Assembly (NCBI RefSeq): GCF_030814955.1
Contig: NZ_JAUSWB010000004.1
Location: 62,001 to 126,000 of the forward strand
From: Planomicrobium stackebrandtii
Lineage (GTDB): Bacteria; Bacillota; Bacilli; Bacillales_A; Planococcaceae
Length of the DNA: 64,000 nt
Direction: 5' to 3'
The stretch's first letter is position 1. Each line of letters starts with the position of its first letter. Under the pieces are notes generated by a model. The model was not told the DNA's origin, searched no databases, and saw only the letters and a list, made by a program, of their open reading frames with translations. The position numbers and the translations under genes are program-made. This document shows positions 1 to 8,078 of the stretch, piece after piece.

Positions 1-98
1 ATTTCGCCGTGTTCGTCTATCTTTACTTCATCGCTGCAAGCTGTCAACAAAGCTGCAACCAGCAGCAGAGCAGCAGGCAGCCAAATTTTTTGTTTCAT
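1..98 (-). CDS. Lipoprotein, N-terminal fragment (runs off the window)
   Basis: Only the first 32 codons are inside the window. They begin with an ATG at 98-96, preceded on the minus strand by GGAGG seven bases upstream. The peptide has a short basic N-terminus, a hydrophobic stretch of leucines and alanines, and a lipobox LLTAC at residues 17-21, followed by Ser-Asp. This is a textbook lipoprotein signal peptide, so the mature protein should be lipid-anchored on the outer face of the membrane. The functional part lies outside the window, so no family can be given. Confidence 0.75.
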   Translation of the reverse strand, partial: MKQKIWLPAALLLVAALLTACSDEVKIDEHGE

Positions 99-272
99 AT
101 GTAATCCTCCATTATGTGATGGTAATCAATAAATCTTAGTAACTTTAACACAATTAGGAGGATAAATTCAATTTAATGATGGAAATTTGTCATTTTATTC
201 ACTGGAATTAAAAGGGTTTTGGATTCTTTGCGGCGAATCACTTTGGAAATACAACAAAAGGGAGTGTGTTCC

Positions 273-656
273 ATGACTGAAGAATTCAAGATACAGCCTG
301 GTTCCATCATTTCGGCAGATTTGACCGTCCACCACGCAGAAGGGGTCCGCGATTTCTATAAAGAAGTAATTGGCTGGCAGCACAGCGACTTCCGGATGGG
401 GGACTATGACGATTACATGATGAATACGCCGGATGGCAACCCGGCAGCCGGAATCTGCCACCAGGCGGGCGTCAATAGAGGGCTGCCGCAGCTTTGGATC
501 GTCTATTTTGCAGTCGCGGACTTAAAGAAAAGCCTGGAGATGTGCCAGAATCGCGGCGGCATCGTCCACCGCCAACCGGAAGGCGCCATCACCTCCGGAA
601 GCTATGCCATCATTGAATATCCGGCAGGCGCATTCTGTGGATTGAGTCAGACTTAG
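273..656 (+). CDS. VOC-family (glyoxalase/bleomycin resistance fold) protein
   Basis: The 127-residue protein has the size and pattern of a vicinal-oxygen-chelate domain: an opening strand (SIISADLTVHHAEGVRDFY) followed by helix and strand, then a second half beginning LPQLWIVYFAVADLKKSLEM. This is the usual beta-alpha-beta-beta-beta duplication. Members include glyoxalases, dioxygenases and resistance proteins, so the substrate cannot be read from the sequence. I chose the ATG at 273 because AAAAGGGA lies nine bases upstream; the longer reading from a TTG at 219 has no ribosome binding site. It stands alone and is followed by a repeat array and a hairpin. Confidence 0.75.
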   Translation: MTEEFKIQPGSIISADLTVHHAEGVRDFYKEVIGWQHSDFRMGDYDDYMMNTPDGNPAAGICHQAGVNRGLPQLWIVYFAVADLKKSLEMCQNRGGIVHRQPEGAITSGSYAIIEYPAGAFCGLSQT

Positions 657-715
657 GATACGTGGTGAAGGAAAAGCGCTTTGGCAGGAGCCGTCCGAGA
701 TTCGGCTGCATTGTT

Positions 716-815
716 GAAATACGATCCATACCAGGCAAAATACGATCCATTCAAATCGAAATACGTTCCATTACGAATGAAATACGATCCACAGCCTTCC
801 GAATACGATCCTAAA
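716..815 (+). repeat. 21-bp phased repeat array, family AAATACGATCCA (5 units)
   Basis: Five copies of a 12-14 base core, consensus GAAATACGATCCAT, start at 716, 737, 758, 779 and about 800, so every step is exactly 21 bases. The core is conserved and the remaining 7-8 bases vary, except that the third core has GTTCC for GATCC. A pitch of 21 bases is two turns of B-DNA, which would place all cores on one face of the helix. The core is related, in the opposite orientation, to the array at 51319-51412. Confidence 0.85.
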
Positions 816-818
816 GCG

Positions 819-850
819 GAAAGCGCAGTCCTGCGCTTTCCTTGTTTTGT
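819..850 (+). terminator. Hairpin, possible terminator of the VOC gene transcript
   Basis: GGAAAGCGCAG and CTGCGCTTTCC form an 11-bp perfect stem around a two-base centre, followed by TTGTTTTG. It sits directly after the 21-bp repeat array, about 160 bases beyond the VOC gene stop. The T tract is interrupted, so termination strength is uncertain. Confidence 0.5.
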
Positions 851-1014
851 GCGTCCGGCAGTTGTACCGAATTCCAGAAAGAAAATCCTGCATATTAGCA
901 TAACTTCAGAGAAAATCATTGCATCAAAAAAATACAAATTCGAAACGGATATATATTGTTAATTCGGTAGATTCAAGATGAACAAAAGTCTCCTTATTTC
1001 AGCTGTGTAGAGGA

Positions 1015-1028
1015 TGTGAACGCTTACG
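1015..1028 (+). promoter_or_regulatory. Possible cre (CcpA) box, 13 of 14 positions
   Basis: TGTGAACGCTTACG matches the cre consensus TGWNANCGNTNWCA at all but the last base. It lies about 200 bases upstream of ceo. One mismatch in a degenerate consensus can occur by chance, so this is only a candidate. Confidence 0.3.
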
Positions 1029-1231
1029 TGTGTTTATTTAAAATCTGTGAGACAAAATGCTTATATTGCGCTCCATATATGGTATGATGCAAAATAGATC
1101 AGCTATACGGAAACGATATTGATATATTAACTCACTCGACAATTTTTGAGGGTTGTCCGGTCGATTCTGTATGAAATGTCTATTATCAGCCGATCAGGAT
1201 CAAGCAGCATTCAACAATTGGAGGTTTTATT

Positions 1232-2206
1232 ATGTACACAATCGGATTTGTCATCAGCCATAAAAACAACGAAAAAAGAAGAGCCCTTTTGCCGAAGGAC
1301 ATGCCGAACATCAAGAACATCGAGCAGCTATACTTCGAAGTTGGCTACGGCGACGCACTTGGCTTTTCGGACGCCGAATACGAGGTTTCCGGTGCGCAAT
1401 TTGTATCGCGTGAAAAAGTATTGCAATGCGATGCAATTGTCGATGTGAAATTAGGCAATGCGGATTATTTCGACCAGTTGGCGCCAGGGAAACTATTGAT
1501 TGGCTGGGCACACGCAGTTCAGGACATCGCGTTTACCGACGCCGTACTGGCAGGGGACCACACCGTGGTTGCTTGGGAAGAAATGTTCGAAGACGGCCGC
1601 TATATTTTCTACCGCAACCGGGAAGTGGCCGGGGAAGCTGCAGTTCTTCAGGCTTATCAGTATTGCGGCAAAATGCCGTACGAAACGAAAGTGGCGGTTC
1701 TAGGAAATGGCCACACGACCAAAGGCGTGCTGCGCATCCTTCACGGCCTCGGCGCCGATGTTGATGTATACGGACGCAAGCTGGAATCCCTGTTTATCAA
1801 AAACATGGGCAATTACGATGTCTTGGTCAACTGCGTCATGTGGGACACGACCCGCACGGACCGCATCATCTACAAAGAAGATTTGAAACGCCTGAAAAAA
1901 GGCGCGATGATCGTCGACGTCAGCTGCGACCCGAACATGGAAATTGAGACGTCCCGTCCGTCAACCATTGATGATCCTGTCTACACGGTGGATGGCATCA
2001 TCCATTATACGGTGGACAACACGCCGGCGATGTTCCCGCACACTGTCACAAAAGTGCTGAGCGAAGGATTCTCGCCGATGGTCGATAATTTTGTCGAAGG
2101 CAATTGGACGGACATGATCCGCAATTCTGTCGTCATCGAAAACGGCAGCATTATCGATCACCATATTAAAGAGTTTAGAGAAGCCAGAAACCTATTGGTC
2201 AAGTAA
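1232..2206 (+). CDS. ceo: N5-(carboxyethyl)ornithine synthase
   Basis: The 324-residue protein belongs to the alanine dehydrogenase/saccharopine dehydrogenase-like family. It starts TIGFVISHKNNEKRRALLP, the characteristic opening of N5-(carboxyethyl)ornithine synthase, and is close to the roughly 313 residues of the lactococcal enzyme. A nucleotide-binding turn VAVLGNGHTTKG at residues 154-165 replaces the usual GxGxxG and is typical of this group. The enzyme reductively condenses pyruvate with the side-chain amine of ornithine (or lysine) using NADPH. The start ATG has TTGGAGG eight bases upstream. The gene is monocistronic and ends at a strong hairpin shared with the opposing gene. The assignment rests on family recall; a related opine-type dehydrogenase is the alternative. 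Confidence 0.75.
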   Translation: MYTIGFVISHKNNEKRRALLPKDMPNIKNIEQLYFEVGYGDALGFSDAEYEVSGAQFVSREKVLQCDAIVDVKLGNADYFDQLAPGKLLIGWAHAVQDIAFTDAVLAGDHTVVAWEEMFEDGRYIFYRNREVAGEAAVLQAYQYCGKMPYETKVAVLGNGHTTKGVLRILHGLGADVDVYGRKLESLFIKNMGNYDVLVNCVMWDTTRTDRIIYKEDLKRLKKGAMIVDVSCDPNMEIETSRPSTIDDPVYTVDGIIHYTVDNTPAMFPHTVTKVLSEGFSPMVDNFVEGNWTDMIRNSVVIENGSIIDHHIKEFREARNLLVK

Positions 2207-2211
2207 TCAAA

Positions 2212-2262
2212 AAAAGTCTCTTCCCGTGAAATCGTTGATTTCGCCGGAAGAGACTTTTCTTA
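2212..2262. terminator. Bidirectional terminator between ceo and the SGNH-like gene
   Basis: AAAAGTCTCTTCC (2212-2224) pairs with GGAAGAGACTTTT (2246-2258), with additional pairing inside. A-rich and T-rich flanks allow termination in both directions. It separates two convergent genes. Confidence 0.85.
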
Positions 2263-2270
2263 TGAACTCG

Positions 2271-3059
2271 TTATTGTTCCAAAAGTTCCATCGTCAAATA
2301 CACTTTAAATTTGTCGAACAGGTAAGCCTGTCCCTTGGTATTTGGGTGCATCACATTTTGCATCAATTCTTTCTGAGGAATCTTCTTATCATGCACTTCG
2401 TCGGCCATGATACTGTAAAAATCAAAGAAATGGCGGCCTTCTTTATCAGCCAGTCTGCGGCTGGCTGCCACATAAGGCAGCATTTTTATGTTTTCATTGA
2501 CGGAGAGCGTTGGGTTCGGTGTTCGGATCAACACTTCACTGTCACCGGATGCCGTTATTTCTTCTACGATGAGTTCATAGCTTTCCGCATATTCTTTTGC
2601 GGGAATCTTCCAGCCGCCCAGCGCATCATTCAGCCCAGCGGAAATCACTACCAAATCAGGATTGTGGACCAAAACGTCGGTCGCCACCCGATCTTTCATG
2701 TGGGAAACGGTGTTGGCGTTCATGCCGGCATTGACAACTTCCACCTGGTCCGGGTACTTTTCATCAAACCAGTTGGTGAGCAGCGTCACGTGATTCGGGT
2801 TGCCGTCCGGCAAGGAATCCGCGGAAGTGACATAGTCGCCAAGAAACACGATAGTTACCCCATCTCCAGCCGCAAGCTTTTCAGAAAAAGTAAGCTGTTC
2901 AGGCTCTGTTTTTTCGGCTGCCTCTACTTGGGGTTCTTCCGTTTCAGGCAGGAGAGCAGTTTCTTCAGTTATTTTGATCGTTTCAAAGTTTCTTTCACCA
3001 ATGATAACAATGATAATGAGGGCAACTGATAAGAGATAAATAGAGCTCTTTAGCATCAT
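2271..3059 (-). CDS. SGNH/GDSL-hydrolase-like membrane-anchored protein with altered nucleophile
   Basis: This 262-residue protein has an N-terminal membrane anchor (about residues 6-20), an acidic linker, then an SGNH fold. Block I reads VFLGDYVTSA, where the catalytic GDS serine is replaced by tyrosine; the codon is TAT on the minus strand. The other blocks are intact: NAGMNANT (block II Gly), GLND (block III Gly and Asn) and a closing MHPNTKGQA with the HP pair of block V. Family members are esterases, lipases or carbohydrate acetylesterases acting outside the membrane. Without the serine it may be inactive or act as a binding protein. The start is the first of two ATGs behind AAGGTAGG. 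It faces ceo across a shared terminator. Confidence 0.75.
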   Translation of the reverse strand: MMLKSSIYLLSVALIIIVIIGERNFETIKITEETALLPETEEPQVEAAEKTEPEQLTFSEKLAAGDGVTIVFLGDYVTSADSLPDGNPNHVTLLTNWFDEKYPDQVEVVNAGMNANTVSHMKDRVATDVLVHNPDLVVISAGLNDALGGWKIPAKEYAESYELIVEEITASGDSEVLIRTPNPTLSVNENIKMLPYVAASRRLADKEGRHFFDFYSIMADEVHDKKIPQKELMQNVMHPNTKGQAYLFDKFKVYLTMELLEQ

Positions 3060-3183
3060 AATACCTACCTTTCATTTTGAATATTAATACCATATTACCA
3101 TACAAGTGATCTAATTTATCTAAAATTTCAGAATATTTATGAGCAATCAGCCTCAAATGCCGTCATAGAGGCGTTTATAGCGT

Positions 3184-3212
3184 TTGAAAACAGCAATGTG
3201 TGGGAATAATAT
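3184..3212 (+). promoter_or_regulatory. Candidate sigma-A promoter for the XRE regulator
   Basis: TTGAAA at 3184-3189 and TAATAT at 3207-3212 are separated by 17 bases, in front of the regulator gene starting at 3255. A second TATAAT occurs at 3221-3226. This is a sequence match only. Confidence 0.4.
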
Positions 3213-3254
3213 AATAATTGTATAATTGCCATGGACATGAAAGGGGCGTTTTGA

Positions 3255-3626
3255 GTGAAACAAATAGGAGAAAAATTAAAGGGTTTGAGAGAGCAAAATG
3301 ACTTGAGTGTGGATGATCTTGCCTCAGCACTGGGTTTTGCAAAAACTGTTATTTGGGGTTATGAGAGCGGCAAGAAGCAGGTAAGCGTTTCGCATCTGGC
3401 GCTTTTAGCCGATTACTATAAAGTAACGATGGATTTTTTGCTGGAACGAGACGGATCTTCCGGCAAGCTGGATTTGAATGAAATTGCAGATTTAGGCTCT
3501 GTAAATCTGGTCGTGGATGACCAGCCGGTAAACGAGGAAGAGCTCGCAGAAGTGATGTCCTACCTGCAAGTCAAACGCCGGTTAAAAGAAGAAAACGAAC
3601 AAGTGCAGAAACGTTCTGCAAACTAA
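3255..3626 (+). CDS. XRE-family helix-turn-helix regulator
   Basis: A 123-residue DNA-binding protein. Residues 4-62 form a Cro/CI-type HTH: IGEKLKGLREQNDLSVDDLA, the recognition part ALGFAKTVIWGYESGKKQVS, then the closing LADYYKVTMDFLL. The rest is an acidic region ending in a charged, probably helical tail (residues 98-123). It starts with GTG at 3255, eight bases after AAAGGGGC. The gene is flanked by its own promoter-like sequence and terminator. Its target is not evident; no operator repeat is obvious in its own upstream region. Confidence 0.85.
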   Translation: MKQIGEKLKGLREQNDLSVDDLASALGFAKTVIWGYESGKKQVSVSHLALLADYYKVTMDFLLERDGSSGKLDLNEIADLGSVNLVVDDQPVNEEELAEVMSYLQVKRRLKEENEQVQKRSAN

Positions 3627-3680
3627 GGGCAGCTGGCTTACACTGGTTGTTTATCTATAAAACCCTATCAAACGCAATAG

Positions 3681-3718
3681 AACGGGCAGCCCATGAAACA
3701 TCCGGGCGCCCGTTTTTT
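3681..3718 (+). terminator. Rho-independent terminator after the XRE regulator
   Basis: AACGGGC at 3681-3687 pairs with GCCCGTT at 3708-3714, followed by a run of six T. It ends the regulator transcript. Confidence 0.7.
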
Positions 3719-3806
3719 GATGGATACAGATCTTAGAGACTGTTTCAAAAGCGGAGTTCAGGGGAAATTCACAGCTATTTAGAACGGATTCCTGGAAGAG
3801 AATTGA

Positions 3807-4286
3807 ATGTCCGCCGAGTTGTTTCGGCTTGCTGAAAGCTTTGGCTTCTCCGGTGTTTCGACAACTGTATCGGCCGGCATCCTGCTGTCGTGGGATTTTT
3901 CACATGCAATTAAAGAAGGCCGTTACCGAAGATCGCTATCCTTGCTGATTGGGATCGATGCGACAGAATATTTCGAGTGGAACAATTGGCTCCTGGCCAT
4001 CCTGATTTTATTCGCCAGCATTGCCATCCGTTTCTTTATTGTCGGCGGCACCTTCAAGCTGCTGGACCGCAGAAAGCATGAAGCAATCTGGAAAAAGTCG
4101 CTTCTTATTTCCTGGTCGGGCATTCGCGGTTTAATGTCGATGTTTCTGCTTCTTCAGCTGAGCGCAATGACGGAAGTGGGTGCAGCAGACGAGCTGATTT
4201 CGCTCAGCTTTTCCGTTGTCATCTTGTCGTTGATCGTCCAAAGCCTCGGCATTCATCCTTTGTCAAAACTATTGGATAGCAAATAA
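3807..4286 (+). pseudogene. Remnant of a CPA1-type Na+/H+ antiporter (C-terminal part)
   Basis: The 159-residue frame matches only the later part of a CPA1/NhaP-type monovalent cation:proton antiporter. Visible pieces are a helix ending in VSTTVSAGILLS, two further membrane segments and the family motif SWSGIRGLMS (residues 103-112). Full members have about 390-420 residues and 12 membrane helices, so the first half is missing. An internal piece between RYRRS and LLIGI, where a helix normally lies, also seems lost. The 80 bases upstream encode no further antiporter sequence in any frame I checked. GGAAGAG lies six bases before the ATG, so the fragment could still be translated, but it is unlikely to transport. 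It ends at a bidirectional terminator. Confidence 0.7.
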
Positions 4287-4330
4287 AAGAGCCCGTAGCT
4301 GGAAGTCTTGCTTCCGGCACGGGCTCTTGG
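4287..4330. terminator. Bidirectional terminator
   Basis: AAGAGCCCGT at 4287-4296 pairs with ACGGGCTCTT at 4319-4328, with further pairing inside (GGAAG/CTTCC). It separates the antiporter remnant from the convergent GGDEF-EAL gene. Confidence 0.8.
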
Positions 4331-6718
4331 TCATGCTTTCAGATACAATTTTTCAATTTGATCAGGGAGCAGTGGCTTCTGGAAGTAATAGCCCTGTGCC
4401 TGATTGCATTTCTTTTTTTTCAAAAAAGCCAATTGCTCGCTTGTTTCCACACCTTCTGCAATAACATTCAGCTCCAGGTTATGTGCCATCTGAATGATGG
4501 TGTCAACCAGCGCCGCATCTTTTGGATCGTTGTGGATGTTGCGTGTGAAATGCTGGTCGATTTTCAAAGTGTCGACTGGGAACAATTTTAAATAGCTCAG
4601 CGAAGAATACCCCGTGCCAAAATCATCAATTGATAAGTGGATGCCCATTGCTTTAAGCTCCCACATTTTCGAAATAGCAGATCGGGCGCCTTGAATGATG
4701 CTTTCTGTCAATTCCAATTCAAGAAACTCGGGAGACAATCCAGCATCGGCTAAAGCTGAAGTTACGACTGCTGCAATGTTGCTGTTCGAAAATTGTTTGG
4801 CTGAAATATTGACCGCCACACGGAATGGCGGCAATCCGGCATCCTGCCAGTCTTTGTTTTGCTGGCAGGCGGTCCGAAGAACGAATTCACCAATGTGGAG
4901 AATCATGCCATTTTCTTCGGCAATGGGAATAAACTCAGCTGGCGAAATAGGTCCCCATTTTGTATGGTGCCAACGCACTAAAGCTTCGACACCGATAATT
5001 TTCTCGGATTCAATATCAAATTGCGGCTGGTAACGTACCGTGAACTCACCCAGCTCCAGTCCTTTGCGAATGCTCATGGCGATTTTGGATTTTCGGGACA
5101 CCAAATCATTCATTTCGGAAGTAAAGAACTGGAAATGGTTTTTGCCTTCATCTTTGACACGGTACATCGCAATGTCAGCATTTTTTACCAGTGTTTCAGA
5201 ATCTTTGCCGTCCGCCGGATAGAGAGCAGCACCGATAGAAGGAGTTGTGAAAACCGCTTCATTGTTCAATAAAAAGGGATTGTTCAGAACTTCTAAGATT
5301 TTCTGGGCTGTGGCTTCGGCTTTTTCATAATCGGCGTTCGGCAGCAGAAGGATGAATTCATCACCGCCAAGGCGCGCAAGGGTATCCGTTTTGGTGATGC
5401 ACGACTGAATGCGGTCCGCCACTTCCACCAGAAGCTGGTCTCCGGTATGATGGCCGTATGTGTCATTGACCATTTTAAATTGATCGAGATCCAAGTAAAG
5501 CACGGTCAAAACGGTGTTGTTTTCCAATGCCTGGCTCAGGCTTGAATCGAGCCGGTCATTGAACAATCGGCGATTTGGCAGGCCAGTCAGCGAATCCAGA
5601 TAAACAAGATTGCTTATTTTTTCCTCGGAAGCCCTGCGGTCGGTGATGTCCCGGACAATGAGGCTGTAATAAGCGCCTCTGGCCGTCTCCCATGTACCGG
5701 TAGACAACTCAACCGGAAATTGGCTGCCGCCCTTTTTTAATCCCATCAATTCAATGGTTTTGCCGATAATGGCAGCAGGGTCAGTTGAAGGGTCCATGTT
5801 CTGATGTGCCTGTGGGAAAACCAGCCGAACATCCTGGTGGGTAATTTCTTCCTTGCTGTAGCCGAACAGACACTCTGCCCCGTAATTCCATTGCATGACA
5901 AATCCTTTAGCGTCGGTGACCACGATGCCGTCAGTAGCAGATTCAATAACCGACAGAAATTGGCGGTCGTATTCATCAGACAGCGACTTTACCTTGGTTT
6001 CGCTGCGGATGCTAAGGATGGCGATCATCAGGATCAGGGCCATGCCGATGCCGACATTATAGGCTATATAGTTGTTGTCCATGGAATTGGCGGCTATGGC
6101 TGGATGATCATGGACCGCTTCAAAAGATGCAGCTGCCATGCCAATATAGTGCATGCCCGAAACTCCAAGGGCGATCAATGCAGCACTGGCCGCTTTTAGC
6201 CCGAAAAGCTCTTGGCGGTTTCGGGAATAGTACAACAGGAACATTGCCAGCAAAGAGGCTGCCAAAGCGACCACGACGGACAAAAGCCACAGCAGCGGAT
6301 TATATTGAATGGTTGCCTGCATTTGCATTGCAGCCATGCCGGTATAATGCATCGCAACAATGCCAGTTGTGATTAGGACAGCGCCTGCCAAAACCTCGGT
6401 TTTTCGGACTTGCGGCTTGCTGATAATGGCAAAGGCAATTCCGCTTGCAAACAGAGCAGGCAAAATAGATGTAATGACCAGGGGCGTATTATACGCCACC
6501 TCCATCGACAAGTGGGAAGCGAGCATGCCGATAAAGTGCATCGACCAGATGCCGAGCCCCATGACAAGAGCGCCGAGCAAGATCCACTTGATGCGTGCTT
6601 TACCGATTGTTGCAAACAGCATTCCACTTATATTAAGGGCGATAAAAGCGGAAATAAGAACCACTATAATAGAAAGAAAGATCAAAACCGGATCGTAAGA
6701 TAATGGTAAAACGTTCAC
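4331..6718 (-). CDS. MHYT-PAS-GGDEF-EAL cyclic-di-GMP signalling protein
   Basis: A 795-residue sensor. Residues 8-235 are a seven-helix MHYT sensor with three repeats: MHFIGM (60), MHYTGM (123) and MHYIGM (189). The His and Met residues are thought to bind a metal and sense a diatomic gas. A PAS domain follows (about 250-360), ending in the RDITDR junction. The GGDEF domain has an intact active site GGDEF at 451-455. The EAL domain (about 545-795) keeps EAL (578-580), a QPQF start, DDFGTGYSS and VIAEGVET. Both diguanylate cyclase and phosphodiesterase activity are therefore possible. The product-inhibition site five residues before GGDEF is TKTD, lacking the arginine of RxxD. The start is GTG at 6718, with GAAGGA 12 bases upstream. 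It lies next to the polysaccharide locus, whose output c-di-GMP often controls. Confidence 0.9.
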   Translation of the reverse strand: MNVLPLSYDPVLIFLSIIVVLISAFIALNISGMLFATIGKARIKWILLGALVMGLGIWSMHFIGMLASHLSMEVAYNTPLVITSILPALFASGIAFAIISKPQVRKTEVLAGAVLITTGIVAMHYTGMAAMQMQATIQYNPLLWLLSVVVALAASLLAMFLLYYSRNRQELFGLKAASAALIALGVSGMHYIGMAAASFEAVHDHPAIAANSMDNNYIAYNVGIGMALILMIAILSIRSETKVKSLSDEYDRQFLSVIESATDGIVVTDAKGFVMQWNYGAECLFGYSKEEITHQDVRLVFPQAHQNMDPSTDPAAIIGKTIELMGLKKGGSQFPVELSTGTWETARGAYYSLIVRDITDRRASEEKISNLVYLDSLTGLPNRRLFNDRLDSSLSQALENNTVLTVLYLDLDQFKMVNDTYGHHTGDQLLVEVADRIQSCITKTDTLARLGGDEFILLLPNADYEKAEATAQKILEVLNNPFLLNNEAVFTTPSIGAALYPADGKDSETLVKNADIAMYRVKDEGKNHFQFFTSEMNDLVSRKSKIAMSIRKGLELGEFTVRYQPQFDIESEKIIGVEALVRWHHTKWGPISPAEFIPIAEENGMILHIGEFVLRTACQQNKDWQDAGLPPFRVAVNISAKQFSNSNIAAVVTSALADAGLSPEFLELELTESIIQGARSAISKMWELKAMGIHLSIDDFGTGYSSLSYLKLFPVDTLKIDQHFTRNIHNDPKDAALVDTIIQMAHNLELNVIAEGVETSEQLAFLKKKKCNQAQGYYFQKPLLPDQIEKLYLKA

Positions 6719-7018
6719 TTCATTTGCACATCCTTCATAAAGTTCAGTGTGAAAAAGGAATTTGGTATAGAAAATAGGAAATATTAGATGTAAGTATAGA
6801 CATATGGTCCATTAATTCTAGCATCTTAATAGAAGTTTGCTAATTATTTTAAATTTCTGTTAACATTATCATGCCTATTTGCCCAATTTACTATATAATG
6901 GCTGTATAAGTTCTTTTGCTAATATAGGAAAGTATCTCTTTTCAAATTATCTTTATTCTGAATAACTGTTATTATTAAACAACGTATATACAATAATTAG
7001 AAATGAGAAGGTGAAGAG
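6719..7018. other. 300-bp divergent intergenic region
   Basis: AT-rich DNA between the GGDEF-EAL gene and galU, transcribed in opposite directions. A TATAAT occurs at 6894-6899 on the plus strand, but I see no convincing -35 at 16-18 bases. No gene, repeat array or hairpin of note. Confidence 0.5.
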
Positions 7019-7900
7019 ATGCAAGTTAAAAAAGCGATAATTCCGGCTGCCGGTCTTGGCACGCGATTTCTGCCAGCGACAAAAGCCATGCCAAAAGAAA
7101 TGCTGCCGATTGTTGATAAGCCGACAATCCAATATATAGTGGAGGAAGCGATCGCCTCTGGAATTGAAGACATTATCATTGTGACCGGCAAAGGAAAGCG
7201 TGCCATTGAGGATCACTTTGATCATGCCTTTGAACTGGAAGACACTCTTTTGAAAAAAGGGAAAACCGATATGCTGGACTCTGTCCTGGAAACGTCCAAT
7301 GTGGAAATCCACTATATCCGCCAAAAAGAGCCGCTTGGCTTGGGCCATGCGATCTGGTCCGCTCGCCGTTTTATTGGCAATGAACCTTTTGCGGTGCTGC
7401 TCGGAGATGACATTGTGGAAAATGAAGATCCGTGCCTGGCTCAGCTGATGAGGCAAAACGAGCTGACCGGCAAGAGCGTCATCGGTGTCCAGCAAGTGCC
7501 GGAAGAGGAAACTCATCGCTACGGCATTATCGACCCCGTTTCCATTGACGGGAAATTGATCAAAGTTGATAAGTTTGTCGAAAAGCCGGAAGCGGGAACG
7601 GCACCTTCCAATTATGCCATTATGGGCCGTTACATCTTGACACCGGAAATTTTTGAGTTTTTGGGTCAGCACCAGCTTGGCGCGGGTGGGGAAATCCAAT
7701 TGACGGATGCCATCCAAAAGCTGAACGAAGTCCAATCCGTTTATGCTTACGAGTTTGAAGGACGCCGGTTTGATGTGGGCGAGAAGTTCGGGTTTATTGA
7801 GACGACGATTGAGTTTGCGTTAAAGCGCCCAGAGTTAAGAGATCGGCTGCTAAAGCTTTTCGAGGAGAAGTTGAAGGAGTCGTATATCGAAGAGAAGTAG
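7019..7900 (+). CDS. galU: UTP-glucose-1-phosphate uridylyltransferase, copy 1
   Basis: The 293-residue protein makes UDP-glucose from UTP and glucose-1-phosphate. It opens with KKAIIPAAG and the nucleotide-binding signature [19 protein letters not shown] (residues 12-30), followed by [14 protein letters not shown]. The sugar-binding stretch FVEKP and the closing [10 protein letters not shown] are also present. The length is normal for bacterial GalU/GtaB. GAAGGTGA stands four bases before the ATG. UDP-glucose feeds galE, ugd and glycolipid anchors. A second, very similar copy lies at 40796-41686. Confidence 0.93.
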   Translation: MQVKKAIIPAAGLGTRFLPATKAMPKEMLPIVDKPTIQYIVEEAIASGIEDIIIVTGKGKRAIEDHFDHAFELEDTLLKKGKTDMLDSVLETSNVEIHYIRQKEPLGLGHAIWSARRFIGNEPFAVLLGDDIVENEDPCLAQLMRQNELTGKSVIGVQQVPEEETHRYGIIDPVSIDGKLIKVDKFVEKPEAGTAPSNYAIMGRYILTPEIFEFLGQHQLGAGGEIQLTDAIQKLNEVQSVYAYEFEGRRFDVGEKFGFIETTIEFALKRPELRDRLLKLFEEKLKESYIEEK

Positions 7901-7920
7901 ATAATATGCGCCCGAAAGAT

Positions 7921-7960
7921 AGAGCCGCTTCAGCCGATTTGGCAGAGCGGCTTTTCGTTT
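7921..7960 (+). terminator. Probable terminator after galU copy 1
   Basis: AGCCGCT (7923-7929) pairs with AGCGGCT (7946-7952), with inner GCC/GGC pairing, followed by TTTTCGTTT. The T tract is broken. Confidence 0.5.
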
Positions 7961-8078
7961 CCGGCCTGATTTTCAGCAGGGACAAATAATGATACACTGA
8001 GTAAATCCGATTCAGGCCTAATTTTTCATAAGAAAACAGGGCTGCTGCACTTTGGATGGTCAACAATAAAAGAAATGA

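Larger units (their letters stand above)
657..1231. other. 575-bp intergenic region with repeat array
   Basis: No credible gene lies here. It holds the 21-bp repeat array at 716-815 and a terminator-like hairpin at 819-842. Further on there is a cre-like sequence at 1015-1028 and then AT-rich DNA leading to the ceo start. The open frames visible on both strands across 653-962 arise because a 21-bp period keeps a reading frame open; they have no ribosome binding site. Confidence 0.6.

Noticed and set aside
653..962. Open frames on both strands with heptapeptide-like repeats over the first array
   Set aside because: A 21-base period keeps frames open in all three phases. There is no ribosome binding site, and a related array at 51319-51412 has 20-base steps that cannot be coding.
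2226..3029. 267-residue plus-strand frame opposite the SGNH-like gene
   Set aside because: Shadow frame; the minus-strand reading has a signal anchor, conserved blocks and a ribosome binding site.
6953..7735. 260-residue minus-strand frame opposite galU
   Set aside because: Shadow of a highly conserved gene; a similar frame appears opposite galU copy 2.
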